From the NCBI GenBank assembly GCA_001825665.1, contig MHXZ01000070.1, positions 39,886 to 103,885 on the forward strand: a stretch of 64,000 nt of DNA, written 5' to 3'. Numbering within the stretch: position 1 is the stretch's first letter; every line of letters begins with the position of its first letter. The stretch is from Planctomycetes bacterium GWF2_41_51. GTDB taxonomy: Bacteria > Planctomycetota > Phycisphaerae > Sedimentisphaerales > UBA12454. Made by a program: the position numbers and the translations under genes. Below the pieces are notes generated by a model. It ran no database searches and was not told where the DNA came from. It saw only the letters and a list, made by a program, of their open reading frames with translations. This document shows, in pieces, positions 9,874-18,855 of the stretch.

Positions 9874-12800
9874 TTACTCATCATTCATGATTAAATTTTG
9901 ATAAATTTCAATGGCAGAAACCCCGAACATCTGATGTACAAAAGATGGACGAAATTCAATCGCTATAGGACCTTCATTTTTATGTGAGATTGTAAACACT
10001 AAAGTAGCTGTTTTTGAGGGAATCATTCTAATAATGCGTCCAACCGGTTGTTGGTCGCAGAGAATATTAACCGGCGGGAAACAATCCGTGTCATAAGGGT
10101 CTTGCCATGTTTGGCCCCGTACGCTATTTGCGGATATTCTGAAAGTGTATTCTCCCGTGGGCATGTGAATCTTGAATGTTTTGTTGCCCATGAAAGCGTT
10201 AAAATCACACAGCAAAGGAGTTTCTTTCCATATAACGATGTTACTACAACCCCCTTTTCCGTCCCACCCGAATCCCAGACTCTCGGAGTACACCGTTTCA
10301 TTGGTTATACATGTAGCGCCATCGGCAAGCGGAGAACCATTACTTCCAAAATCAAATGTTCGTATCAGCTTAATCTCGTCAGAAAGGATGCCAACAGTGA
10401 CTAATTCGGAACTGGTCCATAGCCCATCTTCAAAGACCAATACCGCAGGGGGAAGGTCTCCGGAAAATACCTCATCTAAAGACCTTTTAAATTCAAATTT
10501 CTGCGACTCGCCGGGTTTCAAACTAATATCTTGTTTAAAGGGCTGTACGGAATTTTTGGCGGGGCAATCTTGCATAACAGGGTCCACAATGCTTGCATGT
10601 AAAACTTTATTCGTTGGATTCGAAGCAGTCAGTTTTACCGTCAATTCTTTACCATCTTTTGTGAGCACAGCCGATTTACTTATTGTGGGTCCCGGAAGCT
10701 TTTTCCAATTAACCGGATCGAGCATTTTCTGCAGGATATGGCTGGCAACGGGATCCACTCCGTAACGATTAACCAACAGCAATTGGCTGAGCAACACATT
10801 ACCTTGCCCTACTTTTTTGAGCAAAACTGCTGACGAATTTTGCCAGTTTCCACAGGTTATTAATGTTTCATCATCGTCACGCTGTTCTATGGGATTTTCA
10901 AAAGCAAAATTATAGCCGCCATGCCACTCAAAAAGATCGTCCCTGCTTAAATCTTCAGTAAGTGCATTTCGCCCCAGATTTTGAACATAAGCAGATTGAA
11001 TTGTATCAGATCGGATAAACGATATTTTGAATGGAAGCCAACTGATGTTACATTCAGGAGTATTCTGCTTTGGTTCTGTTATTGTTGAAATTTGTGCCGC
11101 AATTTTTGCGAGATAATCATTATTTAAATCAAATGCAGTGGAACCTCTTTGCCCTGGAGTTGCCTGGTTAAGCACAAGCACATTACCACCTTTTTTAAGG
11201 AATTCGTTAATTGTTTCCTTTGACTGAACTAAGGCAGTATCTGAAGAATATGCTCCGATTATCAAAAGTGATACGTCTGTCAGCGGCTGTCCCGGTTTCC
11301 AGTTGCTGTATTCCAATCCAAGGTGTTTTAATACGCCGGCGGTGTTCCCGACTACATCGTAAAGAGCAATCGGTTTTTTTATCAGTGGCATATCTTCTTT
11401 GGGAAACACCTCGAATGGTAAACAGTCATAATTCACTAAGCCGGTTTCGTTCGAGAGCGTAGCATACATAAATATTTTTTGCCGTGTTGATACAACAGGC
11501 AGTTTTAGGTCTATCTTGTCGATCATTATACGGGTTGCCGGCTCAATATCTTTTGTCCATTTTTTTTCTGCCAGGATATTTCCTGATTCATCAGCGATAA
11601 ACACCCGCAATACTCCACGTATGGGGTCTGGTCGGTCATTATAGACCCACAGATAGGAATCCTGGATGTTTGTTCCGCTATAAAAACGTCTTCCCTGATA
11701 TTGAATGTTAACTCGTTGCGGAGCGCAGGCTTGAGCCAACGCGAAATATGCCTCTTTGGGTCGTCTCTTGTTGTCCACGACTGCTTTTGGCCAGGTTATC
11801 GGGCCGGGATCGATAAGGTGAAAGTGACAATAGCCGTTTATATCCGGCCGTCGTCGAAGCACATCCGTTGAGGATTTTACCTGATAGGCCTGATAGGCCT
11901 GGCTTCTTTTTATCCAATCCGATGGGCGTACGCATCCGCCGTAATATCGGACGGCTTGTGATAGTTGGAGTGGTTCCGACATATAAGTAATACCGCGATA
12001 TACCGGCCGCATCATAGGGATGCGCCTGACATCCCAGATGTCATCCTCGGAGGCGGGTACTTCCCAAGGCGTGAATGAATCCTGCCAGGTTTGCCAGTCG
12101 GGATACCCCGTAGAACCATACTCACTCAGCATCTTTTTGTCGTCGGGAGTGTATTGAATTGTTTTTTGGGGTGCTTCTGTAACAAAATCGGCATAAAACG
12201 GCGTTTTTACATACCAGCCATAATACCAGTGATGGTCACTGAATCCCCACCATTCTTTGTTGGACTTAGCGATCAGACTGTATGATGCTGTAAACCCGGA
12301 ATTGCCGCAGACGAGCCGGGTCGGGTCGATTTGGCGGCTATACCGCACAAATTCTTTAATAACCGGCGGCATATCGCCGGCCCATTGCGATTCATTGATG
12401 AATTCCCAAAAGATAATAGATGGATGGTTATAAAATGATTCGACGGTATCTTTAAATTGCCGTTTGATTTCCTCCGCATACATAGGCAGCATATCTGTTC
12501 GCTTTCCGACAAAACCTTCCTGAGCATTCAGGGGCATATCGGTGTAAAGCATTAGTCCATACATATCAGCATATTGGTAAAACCATTCCGGAAGTGTGTG
12601 AATATGCGTCCGTGCCATGTCCAAATTAGCGGCTTTGTAGAGAAGAATATCTCTCACAACCGCATCAGCGTCCTGATGTAACGTTGGCAGCCAGAAATCT
12701 CCAAAAGCTCCCGATCCGCGCATGTAGTATGGTCGATTGTTGAGGAGAAAGGTACCGTCGTCTGATTGTGAAATCCACCGCATTCCAAATGTTTTATCGA

Positions 12801-13860
12801 TACAATCCAGAACCTTTCCTTTTTCATCCTCCAATGTAACCCTTACGGTGTAAAGATATGGACAATCAGGGGTCCAGTAGCGAACATCAGGGACTTTGCA
12901 AGGGACAATTTCCTGATTTCCTTTTGAAATCTGCAATGGAAGATTCTTTGACATCTCCTGGCTTTCAAAATTACGCGGAGCAACTAAAATTTTCAATTGA
13001 AGTTTTTTTTGATTTTCAAGAATATTTGTAAGGTTGACCTCTATTTTTGCGGTATCCGGCCACTGAGGCGTTACTTTAATATTCGTGACATAGATGGACG
13101 AACGCCCGATTAGCTTAACCGGTTGATAAATCCCCGCGGCATTACTGAATTGCACTACTCCTCTAAGGTCGCTGTATGCGACGATCGCCTCGCCGTCACC
13201 CTGAAAACTATGTTGTTCACCATCCCAGCATTGGGGATTGTCCACCCGTACCGCCAGTACATTGCCGGTAGGCTTTAAAAAATCCGTAACGTCAAACTCA
13301 AAGGGCAGGTAATAGCCGGTATGCTCGCCGATATACTTGTCGTTCAGATACACCCTGGCGCCATAATCAACAGCATCGAAATGCAGTATGACTCGGTCCG
13401 CAGACCAAGAAGGCGCATCGAAAGTTGTACGGTACCAGCCCAGCGCAAATTCACGATGGTCAGGCAATTTTACAGAAGTCCAGTCATCTTCAGATGTGTC
13501 GATTGCAAACCAACGCTGGTTTTCCCCTTTTGCTTCAGTATCGTCTTTGAATTTCCAGGAAAGTGAAGATAGGAGTTGTTCCGGTCTTTCAAATTCAGAG
13601 GGCGATAGAAGGTTTTCTGTAAAAGGAGCGTACTTTTGATTTAATAAATCGATTCTTTTCTGCAATTCAACATCATCTGCGAAAGGGGCAGGCAACTGGG
13701 TACCGTCATTAAATTGCAGCGGAAATTTCGAATTCCACATCCATTCATTAAACCCCCATGCATTGGTATGGACAGCCCCCAGGATTACCAATAAAAAAAA
13801 TGAATGACAAATCGTTTTTCTGCATAATTTTTGGGATGTATAATTTGTTTTCACCGCCAT
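9874..13860 (-). CDS. large secreted GH2-family glycosidase
   Basis: GH2 exo-glycosidase (beta-galactosidase/beta-glucuronidase clan). I use the ATG at 13860 (1328 residues), with AAGGA 9 bases upstream, rather than the longer frame from 13938; it begins AVKTNYTSQKLCRKTICH and gives a proper signal peptide ending near HTNAWG. Domains: sugar-binding jelly-roll (about 80-250, with WYRTTFDAP, YLNDKYIGEHTGYYLPFEFD), immunoglobulin-like domain (to about 370), TIM barrel (about 380-720), then beta domains with a Rossmann-like glutamine-amidotransferase-style insert (about 850-960). The acid/base glutamate is in FINES (E490) and the nucleophile glutamate in LSEYGS (E580). A malectin-like C-terminal domain follows, beginning around KLIRTFDFGSNGSPLADG. 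The C-terminal portion is similar to the internal domain of the second GH2 enzyme at 32624, which argues for the same polymer as substrate. Confidence 0.85.
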   Translation of the reverse strand: MAVKTNYTSQKLCRKTICHSFFLLVILGAVHTNAWGFNEWMWNSKFPLQFNDGTQLPAPFADDVELQKRIDLLNQKYAPFTENLLSPSEFERPEQLLSSLSWKFKDDTEAKGENQRWFAIDTSEDDWTSVKLPDHREFALGWYRTTFDAPSWSADRVILHFDAVDYGARVYLNDKYIGEHTGYYLPFEFDVTDFLKPTGNVLAVRVDNPQCWDGEQHSFQGDGEAIVAYSDLRGVVQFSNAAGIYQPVKLIGRSSIYVTNIKVTPQWPDTAKIEVNLTNILENQKKLQLKILVAPRNFESQEMSKNLPLQISKGNQEIVPCKVPDVRYWTPDCPYLYTVRVTLEDEKGKVLDCIDKTFGMRWISQSDDGTFLLNNRPYYMRGSGAFGDFWLPTLHQDADAVVRDILLYKAANLDMARTHIHTLPEWFYQYADMYGLMLYTDMPLNAQEGFVGKRTDMLPMYAEEIKRQFKDTVESFYNHPSIIFWEFINESQWAGDMPPVIKEFVRYSRQIDPTRLVCGNSGFTASYSLIAKSNKEWWGFSDHHWYYGWYVKTPFYADFVTEAPQKTIQYTPDDKKMLSEYGSTGYPDWQTWQDSFTPWEVPASEDDIWDVRRIPMMRPVYRGITYMSEPLQLSQAVRYYGGCVRPSDWIKRSQAYQAYQVKSSTDVLRRRPDINGYCHFHLIDPGPITWPKAVVDNKRRPKEAYFALAQACAPQRVNIQYQGRRFYSGTNIQDSYLWVYNDRPDPIRGVLRVFIADESGNILAEKKWTKDIEPATRIMIDKIDLKLPVVSTRQKIFMYATLSNETGLVNYDCLPFEVFPKEDMPLIKKPIALYDVVGNTAGVLKHLGLEYSNWKPGQPLTDVSLLIIGAYSSDTALVQSKETINEFLKKGGNVLVLNQATPGQRGSTAFDLNNDYLAKIAAQISTITEPKQNTPECNISWLPFKISFIRSDTIQSAYVQNLGRNALTEDLSRDDLFEWHGGYNFAFENPIEQRDDDETLITCGNWQNSSAVLLKKVGQGNVLLSQLLLVNRYGVDPVASHILQKMLDPVNWKKLPGPTISKSAVLTKDGKELTVKLTASNPTNKVLHASIVDPVMQDCPAKNSVQPFKQDISLKPGESQKFEFKRSLDEVFSGDLPPAVLVFEDGLWTSSELVTVGILSDEIKLIRTFDFGSNGSPLADGATCITNETVYSESLGFGWDGKGGCSNIVIWKETPLLCDFNAFMGNKTFKIHMPTGEYTFRISANSVRGQTWQDPYDTDCFPPVNILCDQQPVGRIIRMIPSKTATLVFTISHKNEGPIAIEFRPSFVHQMFGVSAIEIYQNLIMNDE

Positions 13861-14075
13861 CGTTTTGTCCTTAAAACTAAACACAGAGTTACTATTCATG
13901 GGTATTTGTACAGTATTGGGTAACACACCCAATATCAATTACCAATCTTTACTTGGTCATTGCCTTGTCCGGCTTTGTCAGTATCGCAACCATCAGCTCT
14001 TTTTCATAATATCGTATTGGACTATAACAGCTACAAATGCAGCAGGCCTCGCCTATCTCTATTTTGCCGCCGCTG

Positions 14076-15659
14076 CTATTTTTTACCATCTGTTACACCT
14101 GGCCAGTCGTCGGTGCGGAATGGCGAAGCGGGCAGACCTGTTTCATCAGACAAGGTGCAATTTTCGGGATTGTCCGACCATGCATATCGAACTGCGACCG
14201 GTTCGTTGACATCCGGACTCCACACAGCAATCATTTGTTTTTCTGCGTGAGCATTCGGATGGCCGGGCATCAAAACACCGCCTTTAAATATCTTTGCCTG
14301 CGCAGGTACAAATTTGCGATCAGAACCGGCAATAGTGAAACCCTTAAGCTCGTCGCCTTTGACTTTGCAGAACGTATCAAACTCAAGAACTATCTTGTTG
14401 CCTTGTATATTCATTTGCTGATACATCGGGCCGGAATATTGCAGTCCTTTATAGCCGTAGGTTTTCGCAAGTGCCCAGAGGGAGAGGCGGCGGCCGACTT
14501 CCTGCTTGTTCTTCGGATGGATATTGTTTGCCTCGCCGATGTCGATGATGACGGCCATACCGGTATTAGACATTTTTTTAACGGTCAAGAGCTGTGCATC
14601 GCGGAGTTCGGCCCAGGAATCTTTTTTCATGTCGTATGGGGAAATGTCAAAACTGGCAATCTGCACGAACAGGAAAGCAAAATCACCCTGGTGCCATTGC
14701 GCCCGCCAGTCGGCAATGAGTGTGGGGAAGAGCTTGCGATATTGGTATGAGCGATCGGTGTTGCTTTCACCTTGATACCATATTACACCTTTGATGCCAT
14801 ACGGTATGACCGATGCGATCATGCCATTAAAAAGCAACGATGCGCCATTGGGGTTCATTTCACCAAATGGCACGGCCGCTTTCGGAGGTTCGGGTTTGCC
14901 GGCTTTTTGGGCGTCATTCGCATCCTTTTGCCATTGTGCCAAAGCCTTGTCATAATCAGCCTTCCCATTGGGGTACTTCTTTATCAGTTCCTCATACCGT
15001 TGAATGATCGGGGCAAAGTCAGGCTCAGCTTTGATCGCCGGCATCGACATCCAAGCTTCTGCAATTGTGCCGCCCCATGCGCTGTCGATCAGGCCGACAG
15101 GCTGGTTGAGTTCCTTGTGCAGTTCACGCCCAAAGAAATATGCAACAGCCGAGAATGAGGAAATCGTTTGGGGCGAACATTCAATCCAGCTGCCGTTGCA
15201 ATCGGTGAGCGGCTTGTGGGATATGGCCTTTGCGACGGTAAACAAACGTATAAGAGGGTATCGGGCGTTGTTAATTTCCTCGGAAGCGTTAAGTACACCG
15301 TTCACAGGCATTTCCATATTTGACTGGCCTGAACCGAGCCAGACCTGGCCGACAAGGATATTCTTTATGATAATGGTATTTTTGCTGGCAACGGTCATTT
15401 CGAAGGAGGTGTCGGATGGTTTCATCGCTACCAGTTTCACCATCCATTTGCCGTCTGCGCCGGCGGTGGCTGTTTGTTTTTGGCTGCCGATGGTTACAGT
15501 TATGGTTTCCTTCGGATCGGCCCAGCCCCAGATGGGGACATGAACATCGGCCTGGATTACCATATTGTCGGAGATGATGGCGGGTAGACGAACGTCAGCT
15601 GTTGCAAGTGACGCAATGATAATAACAAAAGAAAGTGGAACAATTATCCATGTGTTCAT
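14076..15659 (-). CDS. sialate O-acetylesterase-type (SASA) carbohydrate esterase
   Basis: 527 residues from the ATG at 15659 (GGAGA nine bases upstream). A longer in-frame reading to 15746 exists but its extra residues are the remnant of a transporter C-terminus (see 15718). Signal peptide (NTWIIVPLSFVIIIASLATA), an N-terminal beta domain, then an SGNH-like hydrolase domain with nucleophile Ser113 in WLGSGQSNMEM, the GVIWYQGESNTDR block, and the histidine-bearing DIGEANNIHPKNKQEVGRRL block. This is the pattern of the SASA family (DUF303), which removes acetyl esters from sugars. The substrate need not be sialic acid; in this locus it more probably deacetylates a plant or algal polysaccharide so that the GH2 and GH89-like enzymes can act. 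Confidence 0.88.
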   Translation of the reverse strand: MNTWIIVPLSFVIIIASLATADVRLPAIISDNMVIQADVHVPIWGWADPKETITVTIGSQKQTATAGADGKWMVKLVAMKPSDTSFEMTVASKNTIIIKNILVGQVWLGSGQSNMEMPVNGVLNASEEINNARYPLIRLFTVAKAISHKPLTDCNGSWIECSPQTISSFSAVAYFFGRELHKELNQPVGLIDSAWGGTIAEAWMSMPAIKAEPDFAPIIQRYEELIKKYPNGKADYDKALAQWQKDANDAQKAGKPEPPKAAVPFGEMNPNGASLLFNGMIASVIPYGIKGVIWYQGESNTDRSYQYRKLFPTLIADWRAQWHQGDFAFLFVQIASFDISPYDMKKDSWAELRDAQLLTVKKMSNTGMAVIIDIGEANNIHPKNKQEVGRRLSLWALAKTYGYKGLQYSGPMYQQMNIQGNKIVLEFDTFCKVKGDELKGFTIAGSDRKFVPAQAKIFKGGVLMPGHPNAHAEKQMIAVWSPDVNEPVAVRYAWSDNPENCTLSDETGLPASPFRTDDWPGVTDGKK

Positions 15660-15717
15660 TTCTGAATCTCCATGACTAAAATCATTTTTCTTAATCAACA
15701 ACAGTATTGTTAGAACC

Positions 15718-15795
15718 CTGGGCTTTATCAGTGAACCAACCACCATCGCAACGGCAGTGAGCAGATACGTCAGAATGCCGGAATAATATTTGTAC
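15718..15795 (-). pseudogene. remnant of a second sodium:solute symporter C-terminus
   Basis: Translating the minus strand gives YYSGILTYLLTAVAMVVGSL then IKP. This is nearly identical to the C-terminus of the intact symporter (PYYSGILTYLLTAVAMIVGS, then LIKPQH). It has no start and no upstream part. It lies between the accessory ORF and the esterase and runs on in frame towards the esterase start. It is the scar of a duplicated or recombined transporter gene. Confidence 0.75.
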
Positions 15796-15818
15796 CCTAC
15801 TACAATACTTGACCATTT

Positions 15819-15956
15819 TTATAAGGATTTTTTCAACTCTTCAAGCATGTGTTTAATATCCACAATCCCATTAAAGGCAACATAGACAGTAACTGTGGAA
15901 TACCAAATAACACACACAGCAGTCAGGCAAAACCAGAACCAGTGTTCGGTAATCAT
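15819..15956 (-). CDS. symporter small accessory protein (45 residues)
   Basis: A short ORF beginning MITEHWFWFCLTAVCVIWYS and ending with a charged helix (DIKHMLEELKKSL). The ATG at 15956 is preceded by GGAGATAAAA, a proper ribosome binding site, and starts 20 bases after the symporter stop. One membrane span (about residues 6-28) and a basic/acidic cytoplasmic helix match the small accessory proteins encoded next to sodium:solute symporters in many bacteria. I infer that it binds or stabilises the neighbouring symporter. Confidence 0.75.
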   Translation of the reverse strand: MITEHWFWFCLTAVCVIWYSTVTVYVAFNGIVDIKHMLEELKKSL

Positions 15957-15975
15957 TTTTTATCTCCAATAAAAA

Positions 15976-17478
15976 TCATTTAACATCTGCTTTTATATGC
16001 TGCGGCTTTATCAATGAGCCAACTATCATCGCAACAGCAGTAAGCAAATACGTTAGAATACCGGAATAATATGGACCAATAGTTTTAGCAAAACCTTTAG
16101 TAACTGGTACTTTTTCAAAAACCAAAAAGAGTATTGGAACAACGGCACCGATTATGATTGCACCGGCGGCCCCCCAACTATTGGCCTTTTTCCAGTAACA
16201 GCAGGCAATTAAAAGCACTGATATACTCGACAGATAAATCGTTCCCGTAACACCAATATATGTCCAAAGGTCGCCTTCCAGCTTATACCACAAACCAAAT
16301 ACAAGCAAAAACAATCCTATGCACGCCACTATCATACGGTTCCACAGTAATCCTCTTCTTTCAGACCATTTGTTTTTCCTGAATGGTGCCATAATATCAT
16401 TGTATATTACACCACCCCATGTGAGCATATATGAGGAATCTGTTGACATATCCGCCGCCAGCATCGCCGCGACAAGCAATCCCATTAAGCCTATCGGAAC
16501 AAACGTGCTCAAAAATACAGGCATTCCATACAGAGACGATTGTTCTTTCATTGCCGCAGAAAGCAATGTCATACTATCAGGTTTTAACATAGCAAGCGCA
16601 GCTATACCCCAAATTCCCGGTATCAGGAAACGGCAGACAAAGAAAAAGGCTGTTCTGGTATATACCATCTGGCCTGTTTTTGTATCCTTTGCAGAAAGCA
16701 CTCTGGCGATGGTGGTTTGCCACGTCAAAACTGCCGCAAGATTAAGAAACGCAAAAAATAATACGTATTCCCAGCCCATATCTTTATTTACAAATGGATT
16801 GAATCCGCCTGCTCCATAATGTAATTCAACGGTACTAACCAGGTTAGACCAGCCGACTCTTGCAAGTATAAGAATTGTAACGACAACAAGACCAAGACTC
16901 ATCACTATAAATTGTAGAAAGTCGGTTATTAAAACGGAAAGCATTCCGCCAAGGATAGTATATACCGCTACTGCGATTAGTAAAACAGTCATTGTAATCT
17001 CAAGGTATTTGACGTTAAGACCCGATACGAGCACAAGAAATTCGCCTCCGACACGTAGAAACACGCCCATATTAAGCAAACCGCCAAGCACAATTACCAC
17101 ACCGGCAGCCCAGCGAATGCGGGGACCGAAACGTTTTTCCAATAATTCGGGAATAGTAATTACACCTGAATCCCGAAGAGGCTTAATACAAAAACCAGTA
17201 ATCCCAACAAAGAACATCGATAGTGCCATAAGTATGCCTGGTGTCACTCCTGCGAATCCATATTTGTACCCGTTTTGCGCGGTATACATACAGGTAACAA
17301 TGCCAAACTCGGTAGCAGCAAGCGAGGCAATGCCAAGATAGATATTCATTTCACGCCCAGCCACAAGAAAATGCTCTACTTTGCCAACATATTTGCGAAC
17401 CATAATTCCGGCAATCATCGTCCCAAGAAGATAACAACCGATTATACTGCCATCCAAAAACCAAGAAAAATGTATCAT
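15976..17478 (-). CDS. sodium:solute symporter (SSS family)
   Basis: 500-residue integral membrane protein with about 13 hydrophobic segments. It takes up a sugar or sugar acid with sodium across the inner membrane. Recognisable family features are the N-terminal YLLGTMIAGIMVRKYVGKVEHFLVAGR block, AATEFGIVTCMYTAQNGYKYGFAG, the G-x-x-x-SVLITDFLQFIVM helix, and AAMLAADMSTDSSYMLTWGGVIYNDI, which contains the conserved sodium-site serines/aspartates. The ATG at 17478 has AAAGGT upstream. Its position between the pseudopilin/GxGYxYP genes and the esterase indicates import of a product released by this locus. Fragments of further copies are present at 15718 and 21440. Confidence 0.92.
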   Translation of the reverse strand: MIHFSWFLDGSIIGCYLLGTMIAGIMVRKYVGKVEHFLVAGREMNIYLGIASLAATEFGIVTCMYTAQNGYKYGFAGVTPGILMALSMFFVGITGFCIKPLRDSGVITIPELLEKRFGPRIRWAAGVVIVLGGLLNMGVFLRVGGEFLVLVSGLNVKYLEITMTVLLIAVAVYTILGGMLSVLITDFLQFIVMSLGLVVVTILILARVGWSNLVSTVELHYGAGGFNPFVNKDMGWEYVLFFAFLNLAAVLTWQTTIARVLSAKDTKTGQMVYTRTAFFFVCRFLIPGIWGIAALAMLKPDSMTLLSAAMKEQSSLYGMPVFLSTFVPIGLMGLLVAAMLAADMSTDSSYMLTWGGVIYNDIMAPFRKNKWSERRGLLWNRMIVACIGLFLLVFGLWYKLEGDLWTYIGVTGTIYLSSISVLLIACCYWKKANSWGAAGAIIIGAVVPILFLVFEKVPVTKGFAKTIGPYYSGILTYLLTAVAMIVGSLIKPQHIKADVK

Positions 17479-17817
17479 ATAAAAACCTTTACACCTATTA
17501 TTTCCAAATTCCTACTACAATCACTCATTATTAAATCCAGTTAAACTCCGTCCCTGTCGGCTACAATAAAGCCTGTCTTAAAGATTCTTATCGCTTTCAA
17601 AAATCTACTGACTTGGACAGCTACGAAATAGTTTTGCTTCGATCAATTAACATGCAATCCGATGTCCATGCCGAACTATGGCAGAAAACTTTTCGTGTCA
17701 GTAGCTAATTAACCTTTGCATAGTACAAAGTTATACCAAAATCTCTTTACTTGGGCCGATTAGTATAGTTAAAACCACTTTGTGTTTTTAATTCATAAGA
17801 TGAACTTTCATCAGGTA
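17479..17817. other. intergenic region, nothing recognised
   Basis: A 339-base gap between a pseudopilin gene's 3' end and the symporter start. It would carry the symporter's promoter. I find no gene, no strong hairpin and no repeat that I can name. Confidence 0.4.
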
Positions 17818-18729
17818 TTAATCCATCCCAATTTGACCGCCTATAACCCATTCTACATGCTGATCGCCAAACAAAGCTGTACTTCCACCATATTTTCCCT
17901 TGCGATGACTTCCATAGTTGCCTATACGACCATAATTATTGTCATTGTTGAAAAGCAGTCGCTCACCAGCATTGCAACTAAGAATGGTTACCTCCGATAG
18001 GCTGCCGGCTTTAAGAGAATTGCCCTCAAAGTCCTTAAATTGCTGCGCACCACCTGTTAATTTGATAGGTACAATGGTATCAGGGCGAAGAAGACTCCAA
18101 CGCGATTCCTTAGGTCTATAGAGAGGAAGCTGGGCGTATTTGAGTGAGCCACCATAGGGATGTTCCGGATAAAAAACCCGTCCCTTATAAAGACTATGCA
18201 ACCATGTTGAGTAACTCTCCCATACGCCGATATTATTTGAGACTCCAAATACTTTTGAACCTAATATGACTGTAGATGTGACTGTCGAATACCCTGTACT
18301 CCTATTACCTCTCGCATAAGGGCACATAAAATATTTTGGCGCATACCTACTCAAATATTCTTCAAGTTGCGGAAACCACCACGCTTTATCCGGACTTAGA
18401 TTACTGGGCAATGGAGTTGTCAGACCACAATAGTTGCGTAATGCCACAGAAAGTAAACAATATTTTACCGGAATCTCATACCAAGGACTTACACCAACCG
18501 TAAGTGGCATGACATCATTGTTACCCGCAGAATACGCATTCAAAACTAATCCGATTTGCTTTGTATTGGCGATACAGGTCAGCAGCCTGGCTTGTTCCCT
18601 GGCTTTTGAAAGTGTCGGCATCAGAATAGCGAGTAATAACGCAATTATGGAAATTACAACCAGAAGTTCCACCAAAGTAAAACCCCAGTGATTATTGTAA
18701 CCTGAAATTCTCGGTCTATCGCATTTCAT
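17818..18729 (-). CDS. type II secretion pseudopilin-like protein (paralogue 1)
   Basis: Prepilin-type protein of about 303 residues from the ATG at 18729 (its paralogue starts at the equivalent codon, MKSNRPRIS). The leader ends in G before [20 protein letters not shown], the cleavage/methylation signal and the hydrophobic helix of pseudopilins. The C-terminus carries the [13 protein letters not shown] segment typical of the large planctomycete pseudopilin family. The globular part has about ten aromatic/proline-rich loops and paired cysteines ([18 protein letters not shown]). It is very similar to the protein encoded at 21496, and the two flank the GxGYxYP gene. A role in the substrate-binding surface or secretion apparatus is inferred from the family only. 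The longer frame to 18801 adds a leader that the paralogue lacks. Confidence 0.82.
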   Translation of the reverse strand: MKCDRPRISGYNNHWGFTLVELLVVISIIALLLAILMPTLSKAREQARLLTCIANTKQIGLVLNAYSAGNNDVMPLTVGVSPWYEIPVKYCLLSVALRNYCGLTTPLPSNLSPDKAWWFPQLEEYLSRYAPKYFMCPYARGNRSTGYSTVTSTVILGSKVFGVSNNIGVWESYSTWLHSLYKGRVFYPEHPYGGSLKYAQLPLYRPKESRWSLLRPDTIVPIKLTGGAQQFKDFEGNSLKAGSLSEVTILSCNAGERLLFNNDNNYGRIGNYGSHRKGKYGGSTALFGDQHVEWVIGGQIGMD

Positions 18730-18855
18730 AATTTTAATTTTTACAAAAATGAGGCAACTGAGCTCTTTAGAATACGAGTTCGCAAGTAACAAATAGCTCA
18801 TCCTTGATATAGTTCGTAAATATCTGAGAAATCTTCTTCATTGGGGAACATTCCT

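Noticed and set aside
14037..14750. 237-codon plus-strand ORF
   Set aside because: It is the antisense frame of the esterase gene, with unnatural composition and no ribosome binding site.
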